From Bacteroidota bacterium (GTDB lineage: Bacteria > Bacteroidota > Ignavibacteria > Palsa-1295): a stretch of 64,000 bases of DNA. The translations under genes and the position numbers were made by a program. Positions 33,168 through 41,863 of this stretch are shown here, piece by piece. Below the pieces are notes generated by a model. The model saw only the letters and a list, made by a program, of their open reading frames with translations. It searched no databases and was not told where the DNA came from. The DNA lies in contig JAFDZW010000006.1 in assembly GCA_018266755.1 (NCBI GenBank), forward strand, positions 1 to 64,000, written 5' to 3'. Numbering within the stretch: position 1 is the stretch's first letter; each line of letters starts with the position of its first letter.

Positions 33168-33914
33168 TCACACTCTTCCGATCACGGCAAACATCCTTCC
33201 CGAACGTTTGCCGTCGCGGCGATAGGAGTGGAGCGCATCGTCGCCGATCGTGCAGCGCGGAGAAATCTCGATATGCTCCTGAAGCAACCCGGCAATGAGC
33301 AGTTGATCGCGATTGGCTTTCTTCACATCGAGCATACACTTCCCGTTCGGCATCTCGGTATAATAGCTCTTTTCGAAGAGTGTCGCAACTTCCGAACCGA
33401 CTTCATATCGCTCGCCCGACGCCGACGCGCCGATGAACGCACGGATATGCTCCGCCTCGGCGCCGAGCTCGATCATTCTGCGAACCGTTGCTAATGCGAT
33501 AAGCTGCTCCGTCCCGCGCCAACCGGCATGCACGGCTGCTATGATATTCGTGACGGGATCGTGTAAGAGTACCGGCGTACAATCGGCAATGCTTACGGCA
33601 AGAAAGACCCCTTGCTCGCTCGTAACCAGCGCATCGGAGTTGGGCACAATGCCTTCGCTGCCACTGACCATTGTGACGTTCGCACTATGTATTTGATTCT
33701 GATATACTATCCGCGAATCCGAGGGAATGCCGATATGCAAGTAGAAGCGCCGACGATTCTCCAGCACATTCTCCAACTCGTCGCCGACATGGCTCGACAG
33801 GTTCAGGCCGTACGGTAATGGCGACACGCCGCCCTCGCGGGTACTTTGTGCAGCGACGATGCCGTCTGCAAAGATAGTAGGGATGATCGGCCGGAGCTCG
33901 TTACTCAGTGACAT
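33168..33914 (-). CDS. pgeF: PgeF/YfiH-family peptidoglycan editing factor (laccase-domain protein)
   Basis: 248 residues. The three metal-binding positions of the Cu-oxidase_4/DUF152 family are visible: H76 in Q-I-H-S-A-N, C112 in A-D-C-T-P-V and H129 in H-A-G-W-R-G-T. In E. coli the homologue removes wrongly incorporated L-Ser from UDP-MurNAc precursors; purine nucleoside phosphorylase activity is also reported in the family. The C-terminal S-Y-R-R-D-G-K-R-S-G-R-M is present. The start overlaps the stop of the MtnX-like gene by 14 nt, so both are co-transcribed. Confidence 0.92.
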   Translation of the reverse strand: MSLSNELRPIIPTIFADGIVAAQSTREGGVSPLPYGLNLSSHVGDELENVLENRRRFYLHIGIPSDSRIVYQNQIHSANVTMVSGSEGIVPNSDALVTSEQGVFLAVSIADCTPVLLHDPVTNIIAAVHAGWRGTEQLIALATVRRMIELGAEAEHIRAFIGASASGERYEVGSEVATLFEKSYYTEMPNGKCMLDVKKANRDQLLIAGLLQEHIEISPRCTIGDDALHSYRRDGKRSGRMFAVIGRV

Positions 33915-34605
33915 ATAATTTGCGTCGGTTCTTTTCTGCTTCTTTCCGTTTGTACTTCGGCCGTTCGACGAGATAGGTTTTTAAAATCTCTGTCACCGTA
34001 TGAAAATCTTCGAACGGATGATACGGGATGCCTTTGCGTCCGCAAAAACCTCGAAGCATATCGCGGGCAAAGACGACGTCCGCAATGTCGATCGGACAAA
34101 CATCCGAGTACCCATCGCCGATATACACGATCGTATCCTCATCCGCACTGGTCGTCGCAATGGCCCCGCACTTGCACGCGCCGCAGCGCCAGCACGACTC
34201 GCGTCCGTTATCGAACGCGACCGAGAGCGTACCTGAATCCGTAAGCTCGACCGTATTTGCATAGAACGGGATGTCGAGCCCGTTGCGCTCCAGGATCGGT
34301 CGAATGTACATACTAAACCCATCGCTGACAATTCGGATCTCGATGCCCTGCTGTCGGCAGAAGTGCACAAATTCTAAAAACCCCTCACGCAACGGCTGCG
34401 CGCCGAACATCTCGGCGAATATAGCGGGATCGCCATTCTCGACGGTCGCACAGGCCTCGGCAATACACTGTGCGGCTGTGTACTCGCCTGTATTGAGCTT
34501 CTGCCAAACCGTAAATGCATTCGGCTTCCCGAACGTACGGAAAAGAGAATCCCAGACGTCGTTCACCGTTACGGTCGCGTCGAAGTCGCAATAGATACGG
34601 TACAT
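33901..34605 (-). CDS. MtnX-like HAD-IB phosphatase
   Basis: 234 residues from the Met at 34605. The frame extends to 34734, but that part is translated from the dispersed repeat. HAD motif I is D7-F-D9-A-T-V-T, then R-I-V-S-D-G-F-S (motif II region), a C-W-R-C-G-A-C-K-C cluster, and motif III/IV Y-I-G-D-G-Y-S-D. The Cys cluster and length fit the MtnX/phosphoserine-phosphatase-like branch. MtnX dephosphorylates 2-hydroxy-3-keto-5-methylthiopentenyl-1-phosphate in methionine salvage. No other salvage genes are nearby, so the substrate is uncertain. The tail is highly basic. Confidence 0.85.
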   Translation of the reverse strand: MYRIYCDFDATVTVNDVWDSLFRTFGKPNAFTVWQKLNTGEYTAAQCIAEACATVENGDPAIFAEMFGAQPLREGFLEFVHFCRQQGIEIRIVSDGFSMYIRPILERNGLDIPFYANTVELTDSGTLSVAFDNGRESCWRCGACKCGAIATTSADEDTIVYIGDGYSDVCPIDIADVVFARDMLRGFCGRKGIPYHPFEDFHTVTEILKTYLVERPKYKRKEAEKNRRKLYVTE

Positions 34606-34646
34606 TCGGTAGTCGTAATCAGTCGTTCGTAATTCGTAATCAGTAA

Positions 34647-34706
34647 CGTCATTCTGAGCACGTTCGCTTCGCTCAGTGTAAACTCCGCGAAGAATCCCTT
34701 CAGCGC
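34647..34706. repeat. CGTCATTCTGAGC repeat with internal extension
   Basis: Shares more than 40 bases with the inverted copy at 29345-29395, including the extra internal segment between CATTCTGAGC and GCGAAGAATC. It is translated as spurious N-terminal residues in the extended frame of the HAD phosphatase. Confidence 0.8.
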
Positions 34707-34726
34707 AGCCACAGCATCCCAAGAAT

Positions 34727-35008
34727 GGTGGCACGGACTCTTAGTCCGTGCTCTTTCGGCGGCCACGAACTTTCGATCTTGCCCCGAAGCCCGCCCACGA
34801 ATACATTCGTGGGCTACGTCTGTGGCCGTCCTGCCGGACTCTATGCGGCGAAGCCGCAGCATGCCCAAGGCCGGTGGCACGGACTCTTAGTCCGTGCTCT
34901 TTCGGCAGCCACGAACAGTGGGTTCGCCCCGAACCCCGCCCACGAATGAATTCGTGGGCTACGAACGTGGCCGTCCTGCCGGACTCAATGCGCAAAGACG
35001 CAATGCCC
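34727..35008. repeat. Two tandem 146-bp palindrome-rich units
   Basis: Units start at 34727 and 34873. Each contains the palindrome CACGGACTCTTAGTCCGTG, then a CCCACGAAT-x4-ATTCGTGGG-type palindrome (GCCCACGAAT ... ATTCGTGGGCT), then GTGGCCGTCCTGCCGGACTC. The units are about 80% identical by eye and lie head to tail. Confidence 0.85.
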
Positions 35009-35018
35009 TTTCTCCACC

Positions 35019-35165
35019 CGTCATTCTGAGCGAAGCGAAGAATCCCTTCAGCGGAGCCGCAGCATACCGACGCCAGCAGGACGGACTCTCAGTCCGTCCC
35101 CGTTTCGGTCTGCACGAACCGTTGAGGCAACCCCGAAGGGATTCTTCGCTTCGCTCAGAATGACG
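35019..35165. mobile_element. 147-bp MITE-like element with perfect 31-bp terminal inverted repeats
   Basis: Positions 35019-35049 are the exact reverse complement of 35135-35165 (ends CGTCATTCTGAGCGAAGCG). The 85-bp interior contains another palindrome (GGACTCTCAGTCC) and no coding frame. The same end sequence recurs at 29217, 29288, 34647 and 50838. Such small non-coding elements can be moved by a transposase acting in trans; none is present in this window. Confidence 0.7.
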
Positions 35166-35263
35166 TCGTAGTAAAGCGTGCATACGGAGCTTCCTCCCCC
35201 TGCGGTCTGCTCGCACTCCGCGTGCAGTATCTTTGTTCGATAATCTTCACGCTCAAACTTCGT

Positions 35264-38131
35264 ATGGCCGAACGCGAAAAACCGTTGTTGCTGCTTATTG
35301 ACGGCATGGCACTTGCCTACCGCTCCTATTTTGCCTTTATCTCTCGTCCGTTGACGAATTCCAAAGGCCAGAACACCAGTGCCGTGTTCGGCTTCATGAC
35401 CGGCCTGCATCAGGCGCTCGAAATGCATAAGCCGGATTACGCGGCCGTTTGTTTCGACACGCCGCAGCCGACATTCCGCCACGAGATGTACAAAGAGTAC
35501 AAAGCGACACGCGAGGCAATGCCGGAAGATATGCGTCCGCAGATTAAAGAGATCAAAGAGCTCACGCAGGCATACAAAATTCCGTTACTCGAACTCAGCG
35601 GCTACGAAGCCGACGATCTCATCGGTACGCTCTCGCTCATGGCCGATAAGAACAAGATCGAAACGGTTATCATCACCCCCGACAAAGACTTTTGCCAGCT
35701 CGTTTCCAAGCATGTAAAGTTACTGCGCCCGAAGGACGCCAATACGCTCGACCTCATGGACGAAAAAGCCGTCGAAGAGAAGTACGGCTTGAAACCCGAA
35801 CAGTTCATCGACTATCTCGCGCTTGTCGGCGATACGAGCGATAATATTCCGGGCGTCAAAGGCGTGGGCGAAAAGACCGCCACTCCGCTGATCCAAGAAT
35901 ACGGCGATCTCGACGGCGTGTATACACACCTCGACAAGATCACGAAGAAAGCGCTCAAGGAAAAGCTGACGAACGACAAAGAGAACGCGTACCTTTCGCG
36001 CACACTCGCGACGATCAAGCGCGACGTGCCGGTGGATGTTACGCTCGATGACCTGAAGTACACCAAACTGCCCGACTTCCGAAAGGTCGAAGCGATGCTG
36101 ATGGATCTCGGATTCAAGTCGCTTCTGGCAAAGCTTCATGCCGAAGAGAAGATATTCCTCGGCAACGAAGCGCCAAGTGCGCTTGCCCCGCATTCCGAAC
36201 CCGCCGCCGAAACGCCCCAAGTACAGGACCGAGGCGCCGTGAAGACGATCCGATCCGTCAAGCACGAATACCAGACCATTCTCGGGCTCAAGGAGTTGCG
36301 AAGTTTGGTATCAAAATTAAAAACAGCCAAGGAGTTGTGCTTCGATCTCGAGACCACCTCGTCGAACGCCATGCGCGCCATACCAATCGGCATCTCCTTC
36401 TCGGTCACACCGCACGAAGCATATTACATCCCGCTCAAACTCGAAACGCCGCCGAGCGATCTGTCGTCGCTCTTCGGCGAGAACACGAAGGGCGAACCGG
36501 CCGAAGCGAATGCAACAAACACGGGGTTGGCGGCAACCGACGTATTCGCACTGCTGAAACCGATCCTCGAAAGCCAGCGGATAAACAAAGTCGGTCAGAA
36601 CATTAAATACGATGCGCTCGTACTTCGCAAGTACGACATCAAGGTTACGCCGATCACGTTCGATACGATGATCGCATCGAGCCTCTTGCAATCCGACGGC
36701 TTACTCTCGATGGACGATCTGTCGCTGCACTATCTGAATTATCAGCCCGTCCCGCTGAGCGATATTGCAGGCAAGCTCAAGAAAGAGACGTCGGCCGAAG
36801 TCATGGCGGCCGTCGATACGCATCAGCTTGCAGAATATGGCGCGGAAGATTCGGATATTACGCTGCAACTCAAGCATGCGATCCGTAAGGAAATCGAATC
36901 GAAACAGCTCACGAAGATTGCGAACTTCATCGAGTTTCCTCTCATCGAAGTGCTGACCGCCGTCGAATATAACGGCGTAAAGATCGATACGAAACTGCTG
37001 GCGGAAGTGAGCAAAGAAATGGAGCGTGAGGCACACGCTGTCTGCAATAGTATCTATAAGCATGCCGGCGAGCAGTTTAATATCGACTCGACCAAGCAAC
37101 TCGGGGAGATCCTGTTCAAGAAAATGGGTTTGCCGCCCGTGAAGAAGACGAAGACAGGCTATTCGACCGATGCGTCGGTGCTCGAACAACTCAAAGCGCA
37201 TCACCCGATCGCCGAGGATATTCTCAACTATCGTCAGTACCAGAAGTTGCGCGGGACCTACGTCGATGCGCTGCCGACGATGGTTAATCCCGACACCGGA
37301 CTTGTCCATACGAGTTACAACCAGGCGGTCGCAGCAACGGGACGCCTGTCGTCGAACGATCCGAACCTGCAGAACATCCCGGTGCGCACCGAAATGGGCC
37401 GCGGACTCCGAAAGGCATTCGTCTCTCGCTTCAAAGGCGGACAGATCTTTTCGGCGGACTATTCGCAGATCGAGCTTCGCATCATGGCGCACATGGCCAA
37501 AGACGACGGCCTTATCCGCGCGTTTGCCAACAGCGAGGATATTCATACACAAACGTCAGCACGTGTGTTCGGTGTCAAGCTCGAAGACGTGACTCGTGAC
37601 ATGCGCCGCAAAGCGAAGGAAGTGAACTACGGCATCATGTACGGCATCGGCGCCTTTGGTCTTTCTACTCGTCTCGGCATCTCGCAGAAAGAAGGCAGCG
37701 AGATCATCCGAAGTTACTTCGCCGCATTTCCATCGATCAAGGATTTCATCGATTCGACAATCGCATTCGCAAAGCATACGGGGTATGTCCAGACGCTCCT
37801 CGGTCGCCGTCGATATATGTCGAACATCAACGCCTCTAACCAGACCGTGCGCGCTGCCGACGAACGCGCGGCAATCAACATGCCTATTCAGGGTACCGCG
37901 GCGGAGATGATGAAGCTGGCGATGATCACGATCCAGCGCGAGCTCGAACGCAGGAAGATGAAATCGCTGATGATCATGCAGGTGCATGACGAACTCGTCT
38001 TCGATGTCTACCCCGGCGAAAAAGACGATGTCAAAGAGATCGTCGAGTATCGCATGCAACATGCGTTGCCGATGGCAGTGCCGCTCGAAGTAGATTCAGG
38101 GTTCGGAGCAACCTGGTTCGACGCCCACTAA
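35264..38131 (+). CDS. polA: DNA polymerase I
   Basis: 955 residues from the Met at 35264; the frame from 35222 adds 14 unlikely residues. All three activities appear intact. The 5' nuclease domain has L-L-L-I-D-G-M and Y-E-A-D-D-L-I-G, with a G-D-T-S-D-N-I-P-G-V-K-G-V-G-E-K-T helix-hairpin-helix segment. The 3'-5' exonuclease has F-D-L-E-T-T, Q-N-I-K-Y-D and Y-G-A-E-D-S-D. The polymerase domain has R-L-S-S-N-D-P-N-L-Q-N-I-P, D-Y-S-Q-I-E-L-R, the O-helix R-x-x-A-K-x-V-N-Y-G-x-M-Y-G and Q-V-H-D-E-L-V. It fills Okazaki gaps and repair patches. The last 4 nt overlap the convergent folate gene. Confidence 0.97.
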   Translation: MAEREKPLLLLIDGMALAYRSYFAFISRPLTNSKGQNTSAVFGFMTGLHQALEMHKPDYAAVCFDTPQPTFRHEMYKEYKATREAMPEDMRPQIKEIKELTQAYKIPLLELSGYEADDLIGTLSLMADKNKIETVIITPDKDFCQLVSKHVKLLRPKDANTLDLMDEKAVEEKYGLKPEQFIDYLALVGDTSDNIPGVKGVGEKTATPLIQEYGDLDGVYTHLDKITKKALKEKLTNDKENAYLSRTLATIKRDVPVDVTLDDLKYTKLPDFRKVEAMLMDLGFKSLLAKLHAEEKIFLGNEAPSALAPHSEPAAETPQVQDRGAVKTIRSVKHEYQTILGLKELRSLVSKLKTAKELCFDLETTSSNAMRAIPIGISFSVTPHEAYYIPLKLETPPSDLSSLFGENTKGEPAEANATNTGLAATDVFALLKPILESQRINKVGQNIKYDALVLRKYDIKVTPITFDTMIASSLLQSDGLLSMDDLSLHYLNYQPVPLSDIAGKLKKETSAEVMAAVDTHQLAEYGAEDSDITLQLKHAIRKEIESKQLTKIANFIEFPLIEVLTAVEYNGVKIDTKLLAEVSKEMEREAHAVCNSIYKHAGEQFNIDSTKQLGEILFKKMGLPPVKKTKTGYSTDASVLEQLKAHHPIAEDILNYRQYQKLRGTYVDALPTMVNPDTGLVHTSYNQAVAATGRLSSNDPNLQNIPVRTEMGRGLRKAFVSRFKGGQIFSADYSQIELRIMAHMAKDDGLIRAFANSEDIHTQTSARVFGVKLEDVTRDMRRKAKEVNYGIMYGIGAFGLSTRLGISQKEGSEIIRSYFAAFPSIKDFIDSTIAFAKHTGYVQTLLGRRRYMSNINASNQTVRAADERAAINMPIQGTAAEMMKLAMITIQRELERRKMKSLMIMQVHDELVFDVYPGEKDDVKEIVEYRMQHALPMAVPLEVDSGFGATWFDAH

Positions 38132-38712
38132 ATAACATGATCGGGGCGGACGAGCCCCTGCTCGGTGATAATAATATCCAACGGGATATCGTGCGCTTCG
38201 CGTGGGATCGCATCCGATTCCTGTGCGCAAAATGCAAGACCGATCTTCGGTACACTTGCAGCAAGCTCGGCAAGAAACCGGTCGTAGAATCCTTTGCCAT
38301 AGCCGAGTCGTGTCCCCGCTCCGTCATACGATACGACGGGGAGAATCACCACATCGATCTCGCTCGGACTCACACGATGCACTCGCTCCGGCTCCGGCAC
38401 GGCGAACGAACCTACAGTGCGCTTCTCGGTAAGTTCGTACGATTCCATTCGTCCGTCGTCAAGTGTTACCGGCGAGACGATCCGGATGCCGTCGGCCCGC
38501 AAGGCATGGATGAGTTCGCTCGTATCGACTTCGCTTCGAAAACTCAGATAGCAATGAACCGTTCGTGCGCCAAGTTCTTCGATAATCTCCTGTGCGCTCT
38601 TCTTGATCATGTGCGAGAATGCGGAGCGAAGATGTTCGGGGATGTCGTTGCGCCGCTGCAAGGCCTGACGGCGTAAGGTCTCGCGGAGTTCTTTGGTAGG
38701 TTCCATCCGCAA
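38128..38712 (-). CDS. 5-formyltetrahydrofolate cyclo-ligase
   Basis: 194 residues, normal for the family. The signature V-V-S-Y-D-G-A-G-T-R-L-G-Y-G-K-G-F-Y-D-R (about 124-143) binds substrate and nucleotide. R-S-E-V-D-T and L-D-I-I-I-T-E at the C-terminus also fit. It converts 5-formyl-THF to 5,10-methenyl-THF using ATP. A second Met at 38706 is an equally good start. The gene begins immediately after the stop of the T9SS gene at 38713, with no gap. Confidence 0.93.
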   Translation of the reverse strand: MRMEPTKELRETLRRQALQRRNDIPEHLRSAFSHMIKKSAQEIIEELGARTVHCYLSFRSEVDTSELIHALRADGIRIVSPVTLDDGRMESYELTEKRTVGSFAVPEPERVHRVSPSEIDVVILPVVSYDGAGTRLGYGKGFYDRFLAELAASVPKIGLAFCAQESDAIPREAHDIPLDIIITEQGLVRPDHVI

Positions 38713-40845
38713 CTATTTCACGAGAGTAAATCGGTCTGTAATCGTCGTACGACGGCCAGCATCATCTACAAAATTCAGTACGATCCCATACGCACCGGAG
38801 CGTAAACGACGCGTGTCAAATGTGAGCGTCCGTGCTCCGGCAGAGAGTGTCGAAGGATCTGTTGCACCGACAACGGTGCCGTTCTCGAGTGATTCGACGG
38901 ATGCCGTCACGGTCGATGCGACCGGAAGCGAGCAATCCACAACGACACGATCGCTCATAACCGGATTTTCGCGAACGATCGCCGTGTAACCTGCTCGCAC
39001 AGATCGAAGATACCATCGCATTTCCGGATCGCCGCAGAGGTTCGGTGCCGTCACGGTGATCGAATCGTCGGCAAACGACAAACAACCGTCGAATTCCGGA
39101 CTGGTCGTCTTCATGACGATGGTCGCGACGCTATCACGCAGAACGACAAAGCGTAGGGTGAGTCGAATAATCGAGTCGATCGACGCCGGAAGCGGGCCGG
39201 ATGTGCTCGTAAGTGTGATCCGGTATTCCCCACTGCCGATCGTCGCAGTATCGACCGTCACTGCAGGCGCAAGCGACGCGATCAGCGACGCAATATCCGG
39301 CTGCGCGAGCGTTGTAGGGGTGATACGAACATCGAAGACGAGCGTTGTCATCGCATACCGCACAATCTGCGGATCGAGCTGGGGCATCACCGTCACAGCG
39401 CGCTCGGTCGGCGACGACTCGGCACTAAGTATAACCGTCGTTTCAAGCGGATGCACATGGATCGCTATACTATCGAGCAGCACGAGCGTGTTCTTCCACA
39501 ACAACCGAACGAAGATCGTCGTATCGTGCACAAGCGGCTGCGAGGGACGATACGTAAAGTCAATTGTCTGGACGTCGCTCGGTGCGAACGTCGTCGGCGC
39601 CGAGAATCCGCTAATTGTCAGGTTCGGATCGCTTACACGGAGTGCGTCCACCGTCACCGGATATTTTCCCGTATCGCGAATGGTGAATGTGCCGTGGAAT
39701 GTCGAGTCGATCCCGCAGGTCACATCCAGCGGCGCGAGGGACGACGAATGCAGCGCGCCGGCGACGACGGTCGCTTCGACGAGCGATAGCCGATCGAACG
39801 TCGGATAGGGCGGCGAGACTTGCGCAATGTCGATCCCGTTACTGAACTGTCCTGCCTTCGATGCATCGAGATGAATTCTCAGAACGAGCGTATCGCCAGC
39901 GGAGATATCGAATGCGCCTGTCGGTGCATTCACGTATGAGAAGGGTGGATTCAGGGCCGTCAACGCTGCGAAATGATCGGTAATGCGTGACGTGTTGACG
40001 AGAAATATCGTGGTGTCGTGGTTCTCTCCTTGCGGTACGATCCCGAAACTAACGAGGCCGGGATGCAACTCGAATTCCGGCACCTCGACCGCTCCCTTGC
40101 ATACGCAGAACGGCGAACCCGTTACGGTCCCGACTGCTGTCAGGCCGCCGGTGTATGTTCCGGCCGGAAGGATCGGCGAGAAGCGCAGCCGAAACCTGAG
40201 CGTATCACCCGCATGCAGCACGGCCGGGAAGCTCTGTGTTTGGTCGAGCGGCGCTGCATCGAAGACGAGCACGGCATTATTGTTTGTAACGACGAAGGTA
40301 TTCACCGTCGCGCTGTCCGGGCCTTGTGCAATCATGAGCACAGTTGTGTCCACAATCTCCCCCGGCAGCCTCGTACCAAAGTCGATGCTATCGGGCACCG
40401 TAATGACATCCGGCGCCGTCATCGCCCCTTCGCCGACCAGTTGGATCAGTACCGTATCGTTCGCGCTAATACAGCGGATGAATGCCGTGCGTGTGCCGGA
40501 AAGTTGCGGTTGAAAGTGGATCAGGATTCGATCGTTCTGCCCGGCCCCAAGCACGAGCGGCGTCTGCGCGCCGGTAAGAATCTGAAATTCTCCGCTTCCG
40601 GAGAATAACGGGAAGAGACGGATATCGGTCAGCGTCTCGTCGCCCGGGCCAGTGTTTGTGATCACCCCATAAGCATCGCGCGAGAAACCGAGCTTGACCG
40701 GTTGGAATTTGACGGTGTCGGTAAGAACCTTGATCGTCGCTCTCGCATCGACGTGGGCACAAATAATTGCAAGCAACAACACGACCCAGCGTATCGAACG
40801 ATACGGATTCCGAGGACGTGGTGTTCTAAGCCGAGGGTACTTCAC
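38713..40845 (-). CDS. T9SS protein with ASH-like repeats (710 aa)
   Basis: The N-terminal membrane segment W-V-V-L-L-L-A-I-I-C-A-H-V-D-A-R-A acts as a signal peptide after a basic n-region. The body has several Ig-like repeats in the style of ASH/HYDIN (choice-of-anchor) domains: V-K-F-Q-P-V-K-L-G-F, then V-P-D-S-I-D-F-G-T-R-L-P-G-E, then L-V-S-F-G-I-V-P-Q-G-E, each ending in a G-D-T-L-x-x-R-x-x-F-type strand. A cohesin-like segment, N-L-C-G-D-P-E-M-R-W-Y-L, and a type-A sorting domain ending R-F-T-L-V-K follow. No catalytic motif. A surface structural or binding protein by inference. Confidence 0.8.
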   Translation of the reverse strand: MKYPRLRTPRPRNPYRSIRWVVLLLAIICAHVDARATIKVLTDTVKFQPVKLGFSRDAYGVITNTGPGDETLTDIRLFPLFSGSGEFQILTGAQTPLVLGAGQNDRILIHFQPQLSGTRTAFIRCISANDTVLIQLVGEGAMTAPDVITVPDSIDFGTRLPGEIVDTTVLMIAQGPDSATVNTFVVTNNNAVLVFDAAPLDQTQSFPAVLHAGDTLRFRLRFSPILPAGTYTGGLTAVGTVTGSPFCVCKGAVEVPEFELHPGLVSFGIVPQGENHDTTIFLVNTSRITDHFAALTALNPPFSYVNAPTGAFDISAGDTLVLRIHLDASKAGQFSNGIDIAQVSPPYPTFDRLSLVEATVVAGALHSSSLAPLDVTCGIDSTFHGTFTIRDTGKYPVTVDALRVSDPNLTISGFSAPTTFAPSDVQTIDFTYRPSQPLVHDTTIFVRLLWKNTLVLLDSIAIHVHPLETTVILSAESSPTERAVTVMPQLDPQIVRYAMTTLVFDVRITPTTLAQPDIASLIASLAPAVTVDTATIGSGEYRITLTSTSGPLPASIDSIIRLTLRFVVLRDSVATIVMKTTSPEFDGCLSFADDSITVTAPNLCGDPEMRWYLRSVRAGYTAIVRENPVMSDRVVVDCSLPVASTVTASVESLENGTVVGATDPSTLSAGARTLTFDTRRLRSGAYGIVLNFVDDAGRRTTITDRFTLVK

Positions 40846-40875
40846 ATCATTTCAAACACACGAATGCGCTGAAAG

Positions 40876-41715
40876 TTACGGTAACATCGCGCGCACTCGC
40901 TGGTACTCGCTTGCCCGAAGCTGGCTTGCCGGCGGTTCGGACGGAAGATGCGCATCGATGGCTTGCTTGACGACCGCATCGAGGCGCTCTTTGGAAGGCG
41001 GATGCGTGGCGAGGTTCTTTTCGAGCGACGCCGTCGCGCCCTTCGGGTCCCACGAGAGCGTCTTGAGCATAAAGTATTTGATCGCCGCAGGATAGTACGG
41101 CTGCCCTGGGATCGTACGAAGATCCTCGAACGACGTTGCATCGGCATCGCGTTCGTCGTCGCGCGAGAACCGAAGCATCGCGAGCGAACCACCGACACCG
41201 GTCACGTACTGCACCAACTCCGCCGTAGTCGTCGAACCACCGGCCTGACCGACGGCAAGACCCGCCACGATCTGCAAGCCGTACTGCTTCGACATCTGTG
41301 CCGTCGAATGGCGATGATCGGCATGCGTGATCTCATGCGCGAGAATCCCCGCCAGCGTCGCCTCGTTGTCGATGAACTTCATCAGCCCCGTGTAGACATA
41401 AATGCCGCCGCCCGGAATCGAGAACGCGTTAATCGTCTTGTCGTCGTGGATGATCGTGACCTTGTACTGAAAATCGCGGTTCTTGATGTTCGGCGAGCGA
41501 AGCACCGTATTCACAATCCCCTGGACATATCCTGTGACGGTTGGATTATTGAGCACCGGATAATCCTTCGGGTCCGATGCAATCTGCGAGGTCATCTGCT
41601 GCCCCAGCTTCACATCCTCCGACTTCGAGAACAAATTAATGCTCGAACCGCACCCCACCGCAAACACCGAATACATCACCGCCGCAACGGTTACAACAAG
41701 TCGTTTCATTACCAC
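40876..41715 (-). CDS. M48-family metalloprotease lipoprotein
   Basis: 279 residues. A lipoprotein signal ends in V-G-C with Cys22 (Met3 at 41709 is an alternative start). The peptidase M48 zinc site is A-H-E-I-T-H (H127, E128, H131) with the third ligand in D-E-R-D-A-D (E188). The F-S-I-P-G-G-G-I-Y-V-Y-T-G-L segment is typical of the periplasmic BepA/LoiP-like M48C group, which degrades misassembled outer-membrane proteins. The BepA TPR tail is absent, so it is closer to LoiP/YcaL in size. It starts upstream of, and in the same direction as, the T9SS gene at 38713. Confidence 0.92.
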   Translation of the reverse strand: MVMKRLVVTVAAVMYSVFAVGCGSSINLFSKSEDVKLGQQMTSQIASDPKDYPVLNNPTVTGYVQGIVNTVLRSPNIKNRDFQYKVTIIHDDKTINAFSIPGGGIYVYTGLMKFIDNEATLAGILAHEITHADHRHSTAQMSKQYGLQIVAGLAVGQAGGSTTTAELVQYVTGVGGSLAMLRFSRDDERDADATSFEDLRTIPGQPYYPAAIKYFMLKTLSWDPKGATASLEKNLATHPPSKERLDAVVKQAIDAHLPSEPPASQLRASEYQRVRAMLP

Positions 41716-41798
41716 AAGCGCAGATTGAATGATATAGAGTCACAACAACCTCCCTCTCGCAATGTTCCTTTGCTCGGGCGAAGCGAGTTTCAAACGTT

Positions 41799-41840
41799 GT
41801 CATTCCGAGCCATTGGCGAGGAATCTGGGCCGCAGAGATC
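41799..41840. repeat. Degenerate CATTCCGAG repeat
   Basis: GTTGTCATTCCGAGCCATTGGCGAGGAATC is a diverged single arm of the dispersed repeat family, in the 148-bp gap between the M48 gene and the T9SS gene that ends at 41864. Confidence 0.5.
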
Positions 41841-41863
41841 GTTGAGACTATCCTACCCAATGA

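Larger units (their letters stand above)
34606..35263. other. 658-bp intergenic repeat island upstream of polA
   Basis: No gene is supported. The stretch is almost wholly repeats: a CGTAAT-rich direct repeat at 34610-34646, a CATTCTGAGC-family copy (34647-34706), a 146-bp tandem duplication (34727-35008) and a MITE-like element (35019-35165). The polA promoter should lie in the last 100 bp. Confidence 0.85.

Noticed and set aside
34606-34734. N-terminal extension of the MtnX-like phosphatase
   Set aside because: It is translated from a dispersed repeat (same sequence at 29345-29395), and the HAD motif begins directly after the Met at 34605.
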